A DNA stretch of 64,000 nt from Carya illinoinensis. Lineage: Eukaryota > Streptophyta > Magnoliopsida > Fagales > Juglandaceae. This document shows positions 12,057 through 24,232 of the stretch, one piece after another; the stretch's first letter is position 1; each line of letters opens with the position of its first letter. A model generated the notes under the pieces. The model had not been told where the DNA came from, searched no databases, and saw only the letters and a program-made list of their open reading frames with translations. The position numbers and the translations under genes were made by a program. The stretch spans positions 11,007,501 to 11,071,500 of the forward strand of contig NC_056754.1 in the NCBI RefSeq assembly GCF_018687715.1, given 5' to 3'.

Positions 12057-15000
12057 CATACGGATTGGGACATATATGTTATACGGCTCATATTGACGTA
12101 CCTGATCTACCTCCACACTTCAAGCGCGCATCCCAAAGAGATCATTGAAACTGGCCTTTTCCATATATAAACTGCACTTTTTGGATAGTCTTGTATCTCT
12201 CCGTCTCAAAAGTTAATTCAAGATATGAGATTTTTTTCATATTTATAAACTGATTAATTTTACTAGAGACAAATGAGGATGTGCAAACGATAGACAATCG
12301 GATTATACGTGAGACATATATGTGAAATAAAAAAATATAAAAAGGACAAAAGCTAATAACCTTCCTCATTCTCTTTCTTCCTTTTTCGTCTTTTGCTTTT
12401 TTTTCTTTGTTTGTTTTCGGTACACCCATTTCTTTCATTTCTCTACACCTATTTCTCTTCATCTTCTAAATTTCAGAACACCAATAGGTAGAGCAAACAT
12501 TTCTGTACACCAATTTTTAGATGGTGAGTCATTGGTAATAAATATTTTGCTAAATAAGATATTCGGGAATCGGTACTCAACTATTTTTACTATTCTTTTT
12601 GTCTTTCCTATACTTGCAGAAGCCATTTTCAAAAAAATGTCTTTGATTTAGGAGTTTTTACTGGGAACTTGACCATCGAGGAGGTCTGTTTTGTTGGGAA
12701 GAATTGAGCAGCATCAGGATGTTTTTAAAGCTTCTAGATATGTAACAATATTGGAAATTGTATGGCCATGAGTTCAAGCTTGATGTTAAGGGTGCAGATG
12801 GAAAAATAACTCTATTGTTTCGTTTGCTTTAGTTAAATTGAAAAATTAAGAGAGGGCTCGAGATCGAGAGATGCGAGAAGAGCTAGAAAATGGGAGAGAT
12901 GGAAAAAAATGCTTTGAAAACAGATGCTCTTTCTTTAGTGTGTTTATTCCTTGTATCACATGTTTTTTTAAAAAAATAAAAATAAAAGGCTAACAATGTC
13001 GGCATGTAAAAAATGGTACAGTTTTCATCCATATGTTGAGCATTTAATTCGCGCCGTTTGCACGACGTTTGCACTTGGCGCTTGCAACAAGCGTTTTTCT
13101 AAACTGACTACTAACCCCTTTCATAATTGATATGGAACAACCCCAATAATCTTTTGCATTTACATATTTTAATTCCATTTCTGAGTTTAATTTCCTTCTG
13201 ACAGTAAGAGTTTAACTAGAAATTGCAACATAACAGAAAGACGAAATGGATTTTGAAGTCTTTTGTAGATTCATTGTCTTAAGCTACCTCCTTTAATTTC
13301 GTCGGAGTACTGTTAATATATATATATATTATGTAATCATCGACTCACATCGTTATTTTTGGGACAAATGGTTTAGGAATAAGGGACGTTCGTGATGTCT
13401 TCTTCTTCTGTTTGTCCCCTTGGCACTCCCCATTAATACATCCAGTGAATCGGAAGGCAAACGAAAGCCAAAGATCCTAAACGAGAAAAGAATGACGACC
13501 TTGTCATCTTTCCACCTTAAAACAAATCCCACAACAGTTTGCGTTTTGTAGTATCTGGGTGTTTACCGTTTACCTCGACTTATTGGGTATATGATCTGCA
13601 TGTACATATGATTTGATTGTGGATTGGTTAAGTGGTTGGGTCCGGATCATTTAGATGAGGCCCTGTTCCAAAAAAAAATAAAAATAAAAACACACAAAAA
13701 GAAAAACTTGGGCCACATTTCTGTTTTAAAAACCCGTATGTAGACCATTTAAGTCTATTGTTCGTGAGGTGGGTTCCAGATAGGATGCTCTACTTCCTTT
13801 TCCATCATTTCATCTCATTACCTAACTCAACTTTCAGCTAAAATCTTCCAGTTTCCTTCTACTGAACCGAGGAGGAAAATATCCCAAAATCTACGCGAAG
13901 CATCATAACTTGAAGTTGAAAGTGTAAAGTATGATAACAATTCAAACTCCTTTGCTTTCTTTCAAACAAAGGTACTGACTTTTGATATCAACTCCACTAA
14001 CTTACAATAAGAGTCTTAGATTAGTATGTGACCAAAAGATTAGGCAGTCAACTTTAAGCAATTACATGGGAATGCGAAATTAATAAAATTGGGTACCGTC
14101 CCAAAGTCTAAATAGAAAGAAAATCATAGCAGAGATTTTCTGGAGCACTGACTTCATTGTTGACACGTGATGACTTGGGCATGCATTTTGGGGACATAAT
14201 TCAAGTTGAGGCATTTGGTGTGATGTTCATAAGGGACCTATTCCGAAAGGCCCATAATTGGAAGATTGAAAGGAGAACCGGGTTTTCCTTCCTTTTGACT
14301 TTTGAGTAAATACCAAGCTAAAGAAATAACTTGATCATTCAGTATACCCCATTTTATTACTGACAAGATGCAGGGCAAGAAAAAGAGCTTTTGATTTCCT
14401 TCTTCTTCTTGTCTTCGTTTTCCTTAGAAGTCGGCAGCGTATCATGATGGCACCACTTTAGTTTCCATTACCGAGCTTTTTTTGTCTCGTTTTCGAGACT
14501 TGGAAACCAAAACAAAAGGAGTGCGGAATCAAAAGTTCAATTAATTTTCATTTTCTTTCATGATTATAGTTCACTAACATATGAAATGCAGAGGATTTTA
14601 AGTCAAAGATGATGTTTTTCAGAAGTTATCTTCAATTACAGGCACAACTAATTGAAGATAGTACAAGAAATTAAAGATTAATTATGGCAAGAACTTTAAT
14701 TTAGTTGACTTCATGGTGAATATGTATAACGTCTACCACGTAGAGGTCCAATATCTCTTCTTTTATGACAATTGACGAAACTTCTACTCCGTATTTAAAA
14801 AAATTTAATTCCTTGTCTTCACTTGGGCCTTTTTTATCATGTTAATGGATATCAAAATTCGAAGCCTTTGAAAATCACCTAATTCCCGATCGAGACTGTC
14901 GAATCATGTGTTAAAGACTACAGTTATGGGCAATATCACAGCCTAAAACATGGTCCACTTTTTTTATTTTTTGTTAAACAGTGCAATTAACAGTAATAAA

Positions 15001-15392
15001 GTTGTGAATAGTCCGTTTCTTACCACTTGATTTTGCCCGTTCACCTATCATTTTAATTTGTTTATCTACATCGATAATCACGAAGAATTAATTTGGACCC
15101 TACAGCCAAATAAAAAACCTTTATTTATCTCAGATCCAAACCATATCACAAAGCACACAAGCGTACGTAACGTTACATGATACCACAACATGGTCTTATT
15201 GATCTGAAGAACACACATAAATATACACACCACACCCACCTCGATCGAATGCACACATGACCAGATCAATGCATGATAGTTCAGCGCAGTTACCGAGCCC
15301 TTGGTGTGTCTTCATTATTAATTATAACCTAATTAAGTACTAATTAAGGCTTGGATCAGCAGCTTATAGCTAGCATATATACTTTTTTCTTT
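12057..15392. other. Intergenic DNA downstream of PAR1 copy 1, no gene recognised
   Basis: AT-rich sequence of about 3.3 kb. I see a short AT run near 13316-13330 and scattered A or T tracts, but no reading frame with recognisable similarity. The last few hundred bases are the 3' flank of the first PAR1 gene and show only patchy likeness to the flank of copy 2 (cggtgtg, tattgtaac and aagcctt-like pieces). Confidence 0.55.
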
Positions 15393-16276
15393 CTAGTATG
15401 GTGCCATTGCTGGGGCAGCTATTGGTGCAACCAGGAACTTTGCAGGTCTCACGGGTCCTGGTGCAACAAAACCAGAGCTGCGAATCTGCTCGGACATCAC
15501 TCTCCGCGGATTTGTTTGTATTTCACATAATTTGGGAAGAAACACACCTACCAGAATAACAAATGGAATTGCTAAATTAGCCAGCGGCAATTATATATAT
15601 ATATATATGTATGTATATAAGCTTTCGGAGTAATTAGTTAATTGAAAAAACAAATGTTCACCTTCAGCAGCAGCAAGATTGAAGTATAGATCAACGACGT
15701 TGGGGCAGCTCTCGTAGCATTGGGGTGAGCAAAGCTTTTGGGTGAAGCGACAGTCTAGGAGAGAGTCAGATGAGATTCCCAGTGTTTTCCTATCTAGCCC
15801 ACATGCTTTGATGCATTGGTCAGTCTCGATCAACTCCTTCAGTTTATCGGCCTCAATTTCTGATGTACGGCATGTGTACGCTTCCTCTCCGCTCCTTTTC
15901 ACACGCTTTTCGAGAACGCAGCGCTTTCCGGAGGACGACACTGCGAACGCGCATGTCTCCTGCTCTAGATTCTCACATGTTATTGATCCGCCTGCAAAAG
16001 CCAACATCATTGGATTGAATACTAAAGTTAGAGCTAGAAGATGCATGAAAGCCGATTTTGTAACATCGTTATTCATGTACAAGATTAAGGCCAGAGTCAT
16101 AAATATATCCTAATGCATGAAAGTTTCGAAGGAAAGATACACATATATCATGAGATCACAAAGCTAGGTTTGGAAATTAACATAATGTTACCTAGAGTGC
16201 CTTGCACAAAGAAGACAAGTGAAAGAGCCAGGGTGAATATGATGACGTGGGTCTTCAAGCTCATATTGGATGCCAT
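15393..16276 (-). CDS. PAR1 family secreted protein, copy 1
   Basis: Photoassimilate-responsive PAR1 family (PF06521): small secreted, cysteine-rich plant proteins whose transcripts respond to sugar accumulation; biochemical role unknown. Three exons join to 189 codons: 16276-16192, 15991-15662 and 15547-15393 (TAG stop), with introns 16191-15992 and 15661-15548, all GT-AG and both phase 1. Residues 1-28 form a signal peptide (hydrophobic VIIFTLALSLVFFVQG). The mature part has ITCENL, RCVLEK, EEAYTCRTSEIEADKLK, CIKACGLDRKTLGISSDSLL, CSPQCYESCPNVVDLYFNLA, and the C-terminal VFLPKLCE and SSGFVAPGPVRP motifs. Eleven cysteines are visible; the one in LLDCRF is absent from copy 2. Copy 1 also has KELIETD where copy 2 has KEWIETD. 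The ATG is chosen because it gives the signal peptide and a TATA box lies about 120 bp upstream. Confidence 0.9.
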
Positions 16277-16391
16277 GTCACAGTTCCAAAATGAAGCTAA
16301 GAAGATACTGGAAAAAGCCTAAATTGGCTAGGTTTTTGTGAGTGTCTCTCCTACGAGGATTAACGCTGCGACGCTTCATGGGTAACCAGGA

Positions 16392-16405
16392 GCATTTATA
16401 GAAGA
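16392..16405 (-). promoter_or_regulatory. TATA box of PAR1 copy 1
   Basis: Minus-strand cttctataaatgct lies about 120 bases upstream of the PAR1 copy 1 ATG, a usual plant spacing. Copy 2 has tatataaata at the equivalent place, which supports the assignment. Confidence 0.6.
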
Positions 16406-16479
16406 CGTTGCTTCAACGATCAATACTGTAGAAAGAAAAAACATGAGCTGGCCGGATGCAATTTCAAAAATAAAAAACA

Positions 16480-17393
16480 TGAGCTGACCGGATGCAATTT
16501 CAAAGTTAAGAAAATTAATTAAAGTCATCGTGAACATTACTCTAGAAATTAATGTCTTTGTGCGACCACTCAGACGGCCGTGCTTGAATGGTAATTCTCC
16601 GGCCCATTAACCCCGCCCCCTGCCGCCCCCAACCCCACAGAAGAGAAGAAATCAAGTACTAGTCAATGCAGACTGCCAATATAATGGCGAATATATGTAA
16701 GGGGTGCATGCAACATGCCATGATCATTATTTTATTTTATTTTTTCCATTAGTACTTATTCGGTCAGTATTGAAGGTTCCCCAAATCGAGTCTCAAGTAT
16801 AAATGCCAAATTTTGTTCTTTTCTGCATCACAGTAATGCATATGCATGAGAATGAAAATTAAGAATTAATTAAGCTATGCCTAGCTAATTCCTTGCCTCT
16901 GTCTTCTTTTTTCTCATCCGTGGAAGAGCTTCCCAGCTAGCTACGAACCTGGCTGGACTACCAAGCTTGAGGCACTAGTACTGTTTAGTCTAGTTCTTGT
17001 TTTTAATTTCTAGCCTTTTTAAAAAAAAAATAAAAAGTAATTTTTATTTAGTTTGATATTTGTGAGTTGTAATTATTATATTATAGGGGTGATAATATAT
17101 AACATAATCCTTAAATTTAATACGAACATGACACAAAATTAGAGGTATGAGTTTGATGCTAACGAGTTCACATTAAAACAGGTTGACCCATTATTAACCG
17201 TTTTGATTCGTTTTGATTTTATTTTAAAATTACAATTTTATTATTATTAAGTTATAATAATTGAAAAATATCAGTTCATTAATTACCTGGACTAGGAGCA
17301 ACTTTTTTGTAAGATTACAAAAAAATTAAATACTAGATATATGTAACGTTTTGTAGGTGTATATATATAACTTATCACCCAATTAGCATACTT
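16480..17393. repeat. Segmental duplication unit A, promoter-side flank
   Basis: This stretch upstream of PAR1 copy 1 matches 25940-26766 upstream of copy 2, with shared blocks such as aatttcaaagttaagaaaat, tgcgaccactc-gacggccg, gcttgaatggtaattctcc, ggttccccaaatcgagtct and tggaagagcttcccagctag. After 17083 the match jumps to 53310 and then to about 63130, because unit B was split by the CACTA and gypsy insertions. The site matching the CACTA insertion point is empty here, with a single ATT near 17080-17082. Confidence 0.85.
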
Positions 17394-18049
17394 CAAACAC
17401 GGCATCTTCTTAGCGGTTGGTCTATTAAAGGGTTGAGAGCAACCCCCAATATTATTATGCCATGTAGCCCACCCATTAGACTAAGAATGGGACACATTGC
17501 ACCAAAACTCACATCCCTCACCCCCCCCCCCCCCAACAAAAAAAAACCCAATCCCTCTCTCACTCTTGTCTCTCTCTCATCAAATCCCTCGCTCTGTGAA
17601 CATCGTGTATGTCGTTCCCATCAACAACCTAATCAGAAAAGCTCTTGAAGAAGAAATCAGACAATGTCCAAAACCCCATTTCAAAAAAAGGGTCTTGAAA
17701 GCATATGGAAGAAAATTATGGATTTAAAGAAGCTAGATTAACATTCAACCCCTGTGGGAAACAATTATTGAAATTTCTAAGTTGGAAATGCCATTTCCAT
17801 ACAAAGTAGGGTACATTTACAAAATTTAATACTCAATTAACTGGAAAGAGGAAGGCGTGGAGGCATCAAAAGGGGCTGTGGTGGCTGTGGGTGGCGTCGG
17901 ACACATGACATCGTGATGATTGTGGATGGCTGTGTTGGACTGGTTGGCATCAGATTGGGTGATTGCATCAGGCTGCTTGCCGTCAGACTGCCTGGTACTG
18001 ACAGGCTACCTGGCGTTGGAATGGTTGGGCAACGAGTAGATGAGTTTTC

Positions 18050-18627
18050 AAAAGGGGTAGTGCTACTATGCCTTTTTAATTCACCCACTTCATGTGCCTC
18101 TTAGTGCAAATTCTTCTTCTGGCGTTGGAATGGTTGGGCGACGACTAAATGAGTTTTTAAAAGGGGTAGTGCTACTATGCCTACTAGATGAGTTTTCAAA
18201 AGGGGTAGTGCTACTATGCCTTCTTAATTTACCCACTTCATGTGCCTCTTGCACTAAAAGGGGTAGTGCTACTATGCCTTCTTAATTTACCCACTTCATG
18301 TGCCTCTAGATGAGTTTTCAAAAGGGGTAGTGCTACTATGCCTTCTTAATTTACCCACTTCATGTGCCTCTTGCACTAAAAGGGGTAGTGCTACTATGTC
18401 TACTAGATGAGTTTTCAAAAGGGGTAGTGCTACTATGCCTCTTCATGTGCCTCTTAGTGCAACTTCTTCTTCTAGATGAGTTTTCAAAAGGGGTAGTGCT
18501 ACTATGCCTTCTTAATTTACCCACTTCATGTGCCTCTTGCACTAAAAGGGGTAGTGCTACTATGCCTACTAGATGAGTTTTCAAAAGGGGTAGTGCTACT
18601 ATGCCTCTTCATGTGCCTCTTAGTGCA

Positions 18628-18658
<31 letters not shown>

Positions 18659-18720
18659 CTTTTTTCAAAATGAACGGTCAAAATGAAAGGACAAAATAAG
18701 GAGACATACTAGCATTATTC
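18050..18720. mobile_element. MITE with tandemly amplified end
   Basis: The core aggggtagtgctactatg occurs ten times in 18050-18610, linked by recurring blocks (ttcttaatttacccacttca, tgtgcctcttgcacta, tagatgagttttcaaaa) in changing order. Outside the array, the right end near 18720 reads catactagcattattc, an imperfect inverse of the core, so the core is the element's terminal repeat. A CTT microsatellite (about 18630-18662) follows the array. A single unamplified relative lies reversed at 24228-24475. No protein is encoded. Confidence 0.7.
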
Positions 18721-19340
18721 TTTCAAAAGGGGCACAACAGGTAGCCTGGGAAGGAAATAATTTGTGTACTATGAGAAAAATACATTAAGGTATTTTATGA
18801 AATAATATGATGTGGTGATCCTCATAGTTTTATTTTTTACATTGTTGAGATGTTAGTGTGTTATTGCTGTTGTAAGGCCTAAAACAGTCATGACCAAAGT
18901 TTTAAATTCTGTTTTAGTAACCATTTCTGTTGAGACACTAGAACAGAATATTTCGATATTAGTACATTTCAGTGTTCTGTTTTAGAATAGACATTATATA
19001 AATAAATTATATATATAGAAATTTGCACAAAACATAGCAATGAGAAACACAACCAAACACAGCAATGGAAACAAGGTTTTCTAGTTTGTACACAAGAAAC
19101 ACTTTTTTTTTTACAAGTGATTAACAAATAATTGTAGGAGCTAGAGGCCCAAAAATCAACAAATGTTCTTCTTAGCCGCCGCCTCTTCATCTTTCAAAAA
19201 CTGAATTAATTCCAAAGTAAACGGATAACCATACACTCCTAGTTAGTGAATGGAATAGCAAGCCAAGGCCTTTTGGCGAAGTAGCCGTTGAATGATTCAT
19301 CATTTATATAAGAAGAAATGAAGACTACTTCAAAGTCACC
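18721..19340. other. Non-coding stretch between MITE array and LINE
   Basis: No gene recognised. It contains gtcatgacca at 18887-18896, which recurs inverted at 21681-21690, together with nearby ttctgttttag-like repeats suggesting the eroded end of a DNA element. Confidence 0.5.
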
Positions 19341-21270
19341 TTTTTTTTTTTCTTTTTTCTTTTGAAAACAAACAAACTACATTCATTCATGTATTAGTTA
19401 GTAATACAACCTTTATCTTTTATAATCAAATGAACTAAATTATCAAGAACCTCTTCAATCCAGCCCTGCTCTCCTTCCATATGCAATGCCATTTCTACAA
19501 GTTGATGTGCAACTTCGTTACCGTTCCTATGAATAAAAGCTAGAGACCACTGCTTTTGTTCATGCCATTGAAACTTTATGTCCTCTATGATCTGGCCCCT
19601 CTAGGATTCATCTTCCACCTCATCTAGCACGACATCAATTAGCTCCTTAGCATTCCCCTCAAAAATCACATCTTTAAAACCCAACTCTAAACATAACATC
19701 GTGGCTCTCCCTAACGCATAGCCTTTTGCCATATAAGAGGAGCTTCCACCCCTCCTTGCAGCACTCAACGATGCTAGGACATCACCATTGTAGTCTCTTA
19801 CAACCATACCCAACCCCACCTTTTGTTTTCCAACATCTAAAGCCCCGTTGAAAATTAGCTTTATATTTGGGCCCTTCTGGTCTCTTCTAGATGCCCTTCT
19901 TTCACTCCACCCCTTCTTGTTTTGTGAATTTACCTATAACTAGGTTAGCTTTATGACAGTCTTCAAGTCCCGCCAATGTTGTTTGTACAATTCTGTGTAG
20001 ACTAATAATACATTTTGAAAAACACATTTATTTCTTCTATACCATATACCCTTCATTATAACCACCACACCTTCTAAATTTTCTTTTTTAAAAATTCTAC
20101 ACAGGTCTAACCATAACTACACAAAGTCCCTTCCCCCCATAGGCCATTTATGTATTATTTATGTATTGGACTATTTTTCTCACCCCACACATCGGAAGTA
20201 ACAGGACAACTCCATAAGGCGTGCATGACAGATTCCTCTTAAGCCATACAAATGGGGGATCTCGAATCTTCAACAACTTTCATATGCCAAAAGTTTAGCC
20301 TTGTTGAGAGAGTATTATTAAATGCACTCCACAAGAAATGCTTTGCAGCACTAGAGACATCTAATTCCCATAACCTTTTCCATACTTCATTACCCTCCCA
20401 TTCATTAGAAGAGCCACACTCACCTACCCATTTCCTCTGCTGCACCAAGTGGTTAGCACTTCTAATATAATACTTACCATTTTTTGCAGGCCACCACATC
20501 AGTTTATCACCAACACCAACCCTACTAGTTGGCATGGAACGTATCAATTCTGCCTCCTCTTTTTTGAATATCAAAGCCATTAAATCTTCCTTTCACTTCC
20601 ATCAAGATTATTCAGCAACTTACAAACTCTGGTATCAGCATTTGGCACTCTCATAGGTGATTGGACACAATGAGTATTAGGGGTTGGGAGCCATTTTTTA
20701 TCCCATATTTGTATAGATTTGTCGTTCCCTACCCTCCATAGTAAACCTTCCATCACCACCTCTATAGCAAACCTGAGGCTTCTCCATATCAGAGAGCCTG
20801 ATTTCCCGAGGGGGGCATCTAAAATCTAAGAGTGCTTGTAATATTTCTCCTTGTATATCTTTGCCACTAGAGACTGGGATTCTTTGAGCAATCTGAACCC
20901 TTGCTTCACTAATAATGCTCTATCGAAACAAACCAGATCCCAAAAACCCAAGACCCCCTTGGCCTTTGCCATTCCCATGCTACTCCATTTCTTCCAATGT
21001 ATCCTCGTCTCGTTCTTCCATTGACACCACCAAAACTTGGAAATCATGCCTTCAATTTCACAACATAGTTTCTTGGGTAGCAGGAATACGTTCATTGAGT
21101 ATGTAGAAATAGCTTGTAGGATTACCTTTATGAATACTTCATTCCCTGCTTTAGTGGGAAAATTATTCTTCCAATTCTATAGCTTTATCCAAATCCTTTC
21201 TTTTATGCTTCTAAAAGCATTGTATCTTGACTTCTCTATAACAGAAGATAGCCTCAAGTACTTCTCATAA
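19341..21270 (-). mobile_element. Decayed LINE fragment (RT C-terminus, zf-RVT, RNase H)
   Basis: Minus-strand non-LTR retroelement remnant ending in an A tract (T run at 19341-19350). Fragments in order, over three frames: SVIEKSRYNAFRSIKERIW and QAISTYSMNVFLLPKKLC (reverse-transcriptase C-terminus), CFDRALLVKQGFRLL, RLWELDVSSAAKHFLWSAFN (zf-RVT), GLGMVVRDYNGDVLASLSAA, FKDVIFEGNAKELIDVVLDE and WSLAFIHRNGNEVAHQLVEM (RNase H). Frameshifts and stops separate them, so it is older than the LINE at 10433-12037. The 5' end is truncated near 21270; I found no clear target duplication. Confidence 0.85.
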
Positions 21271-21714
21271 CTATCTCAGGTCACAACCCTTGCCTCCCTA
21301 AGATCACCCTTATCACCTTTGGGCAAAATCTTCGTAAACTTCCACTAACGTTGGGGTAAAAGTTAAGATGGCAACATGGACCCCACCATGAGCAAGAGAA
21401 ATACAACCCCACAATCTTTTGAGAATCGAGATGAAAGGAGAGAGTAAAAAAATCAAAGAACATTACGAGAGGGTATGAAATGATTTTATTTTTCAAATTA
21501 TTTACAAAAATGCCATTAAGCTACATTTCGGATTGAAATTACTATTCTGGCCGAAATACAAAAATCTGCCTGATATTGAACAAAATCAGCTAAAACGTTC
21601 AGAATTTGACTCGAAATGGAACAGGTACCTATCCATGCCGATTACTATTCCAACTAGAATGGAACAATTTTTAAAAGTTTGGTCATGACCGCTTCAAAGC
21701 GGAACTGTTTGGTT

Positions 21715-21910
21715 TTTAGAAGCTATACGTGGTATTTAGAGTCTATACTGGGTTACACCTCCCAAAGCATTAAATACATAAAAGAAAAAAATCAAACAAA
21801 GACAAAATGAACAGATGGAAGTTTGGAATTTTAAAATTAAGAGGGATGGGTACGCTAGCTAGACTTGAATTTTCACTCGAGGGACACCCTTAAATATTAG
21901 AGAAAGACTA
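21715..21910. repeat. Segmental duplication unit A, distal part
   Basis: This matches 63345-63535, sharing tggtatttagagtctatact, gggttacacctccc, cattaaatacataaaa, gacaaaatgaacagatg and aagagggatgggtacg. It is the continuation of unit A after the 4.3-kb insertion. Confidence 0.85.
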
Positions 21911-23225
21911 GTCTGCCGCTCATATTGTACCTCTAGTTGACCGCTAATCAAAAAAAAAAATATATATTCTTTTTAATTTAATGATTAAGTTAGTGATTTT
22001 TAATATATTGATGTATTTTTTTCTTAATTTTTTAAAAATATTTAAATATGATTAAAAATATGAAAAGAAAAAAAAAATTAAAAATTTTATTTGGTCTAAG
22101 TGGCACGCGCATTGAAAGCCAGCTTCAAACTTATTTCAAAACAAAAATTGATGAGATCGATGAAAAAAAGCAGTATAATTCAAATTAGAATAAGACCCAA
22201 AATTAGTATGCGGTATTTTATATCTAATATGAAAGCAGTATAACTCAAATTGGAACTCAAAATCAGTCAAACAAAATGCTTTCATGACTCAGAATTAACA
22301 TTTGAAGTACTACGTACGCTGGGGATATCGCGTTGAAAGTGGCATTTGATTCTTTTTCAACACATGACTTCAAACACAACAGCAAAATTAAAACAGGGGA
22401 AAAGAGTTTTTGCTCCCCGTGGTAATTAATTATAAGTTTTGTTTCGTTTTAAAGGTTAATCTTAATTTTATGCCATCGTAATTAGGTAATATCCCGCACG
22501 GCCATACGTAGAAATGGCGCTTTAGAACATGAAGATTATGGGATGATTAGCAACTTTCAATAAAATTCTGTTTTTTTCTTTTTTCCTATTATCTTTTAAT
22601 CAATATCCCTTTTATATGGACCGAAGGTCTTTGAAGAGAGAAGACGTACTTAGAATATAGATTAGACAGTTAATGCTAGCAGGACGTACAGTACAGTATA
22701 TTATTGTTATTCACCTTGGCCTTCGACCTGTTCCACGTTAACGAATATTCAACCTATAGTACTTATAATCATCTCACGATTCCCGGCCAGACTGTTGATC
22801 TGTATATAGAAATGAATTCATATCCAAGTTTTACTCGCGTGTACTCGCATTAGTACTGATGTGCAAATTATTCATAGCTCAAGTTTGGAAAAAAAGAAAA
22901 GAAAAGAAAAGAAAAACAGGGTAAATTCATAGCTAAATACATCACACAGAGACGCATGAGTATGATACCATGCAACCTTCTACGTGCTAATCTACACCTA
23001 CAGAGACTGCGAATATACTAGAGGCACGCAGCTCTGTTTTATTGAAATGAAGAACACAGCCAAGACACGTACGTAATTTGAATGCAGACACCAGCAGATG
23101 GCTCTGTACTTCAATATACGGCTACTTAAATATATATATATTATATATATCCCTGCCTCGGTGTGACTTCTTTATTGTAACATAAATACTAAGCCTTTGT
23201 ATATATATGTAATGGATCTCTTCTA
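21911..23225. other. Intergenic DNA between units A and B, no gene recognised
   Basis: AT-rich sequence with A tracts near 22050-22080 and an (AAAAG) run near 22890-22915. The right end is the 3' flank of PAR1 copy 2. No coding similarity found. Confidence 0.55.
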
Positions 23226-24105
23226 TTATGGTGCCGGTGCTGCGGATTCAAGGGTACTGAATTTCGCAGCCTCCACGGGTCCCGCTGCAACAAAACCAGA
23301 GCTACGAATCTCAGACATCCCTCGCCGCGGATTTGTTTGTGCTTCACATAATTTGGGAAGAAACACACCTACCCAAGAAATGAGAATAAAAATGTCAGTA
23401 AGCTCCGGTTAGACATTAATTGATTAGGTAACATTTTCTTAGCTTGCGCGCAATAAGCTTTAGATCAACTGGTTAATAAATTTAAAAATAACTTTATATA
23501 TATATGATGCATGCTTACCTTCACCAGCAGCAAGATTGAAGTATAGATCAGCAACGTTGGGGCAGCTCTCGTAGCACTGAGGTGAGCAAAGCTTTTCGGC
23601 GAAACGAGACTCTAGGAGAGAGTCTGATGAGATTCCCAGTGTTTTCCGATCGAGCCCACATGCTTTGATGCATTGGTCAGTCTCGATCCATTCCTTCAGT
23701 TTATCGACCTCAATTTCTGATGTACGGCATGTGTATGCTTCCTCTCCGCTCCTTTTCACGTGCTTCTCGAGCACGCAGCGCTCGCCGGAGGATGACACTG
23801 CGAACGCACACGTGTCCTGGTCTAGATGCTCACATATTATTCCTCCTGCACTAGTGTTACCATATCACATTCCAAATTAATGAGAGAATCATATAGATAT
23901 ATATATATACACACACATATATATCGTAGCATTAAGCAATAAGAATATGAGTGAATATTGTAAATCAAGCAGGCCGGAAATTCAAGTGGAGGTTTTGGTA
24001 AGTAGGTATAGATGAGCGCCCATACGTACCTAGAGTGCCTTGCAAAAAGAGGGCAAGTACAAGAGCCAGGGTGGCCATACTAGTCGTGCTAATGTTAGAG
24101 GCCAT
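23226..24105 (-). CDS. PAR1 family secreted protein, copy 2
   Basis: Paralogue of the PAR1 gene at 15393-16276, same strand and same exon plan. Exons 24105-24030, 23845-23519 and 23368-23226 (TAA stop) join to 181 codons; introns 24029-23846 and 23518-23369 are GT-AG and phase 1. Signal peptide about residues 1-25 (TTSMATLALVLALFLQG). The mature region keeps RCVLEKHVKRSGEEAYTCRT, CIKACGLDRKTLGISSDSLL, CSPQCYESCPNVADLYFNLA and VFLPKLCEAQTNPRRGMSEI. Ten cysteines are seen, lacking the extra one of copy 1. The C-terminus differs (SSGFVAAGPVEAAKF, ending SAAPAP) and is shorter. The frame is intact, so the gene is probably functional. Its promoter side beyond about 120 bp is crowded with transposon insertions not shared with copy 1, which may have changed its regulation. 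Confidence 0.9.
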
Positions 24106-24221
24106 GGCACCCTAGTTCTAGTGAAATAAGAAGATACTGGCGGAGGTGATCTATGTAAAAATCAGTAATGACAGAAGAATCGGAAATATTATGTGTCTTT
24201 TCCTCAGTTTACATACCTAGC

Positions 24222-24232
24222 TATTTATATAC
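24222..24232 (-). promoter_or_regulatory. TATA box of PAR1 copy 2
   Basis: Minus-strand gtatataaatagc sits about 120 bases upstream of the copy 2 ATG, at the same spacing as in copy 1. The MITE at 24228-24475 abuts or overlaps it, so the proximal promoter is cut close to the TATA box. Confidence 0.6.

Larger units (their letters stand above)
17394..21711. other. About 4.3 kb inserted in unit A relative to unit B
   Basis: Unit B reads straight from caccc-tttagcatactt to gttttagaagctat near 63335-63365. In unit A the same two pieces are separated by this block. It holds a poly-C tract (17521-17534), an amplified MITE array and a LINE remnant. Near its right end ggtcatgacc at 21681-21690 repeats, inverted, the gtcatgacca at 18887-18896, so a further element with inverted ends may carry the LINE. 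Short Pro/Ser-rich frames near 17430-17730 look like chance. Confidence 0.6.

Noticed and set aside
17433..17727. Pro/Ser-rich overlapping plus-strand frames
   Set aside because: They run across a poly-C tract, have no relatives that I recognise and no splice context.
18050..18610. Regular repeats that could look like a CRISPR array
   Set aside because: Plant DNA; units vary in order and spacing, spacers are themselves repeated, and the core is a MITE terminus.
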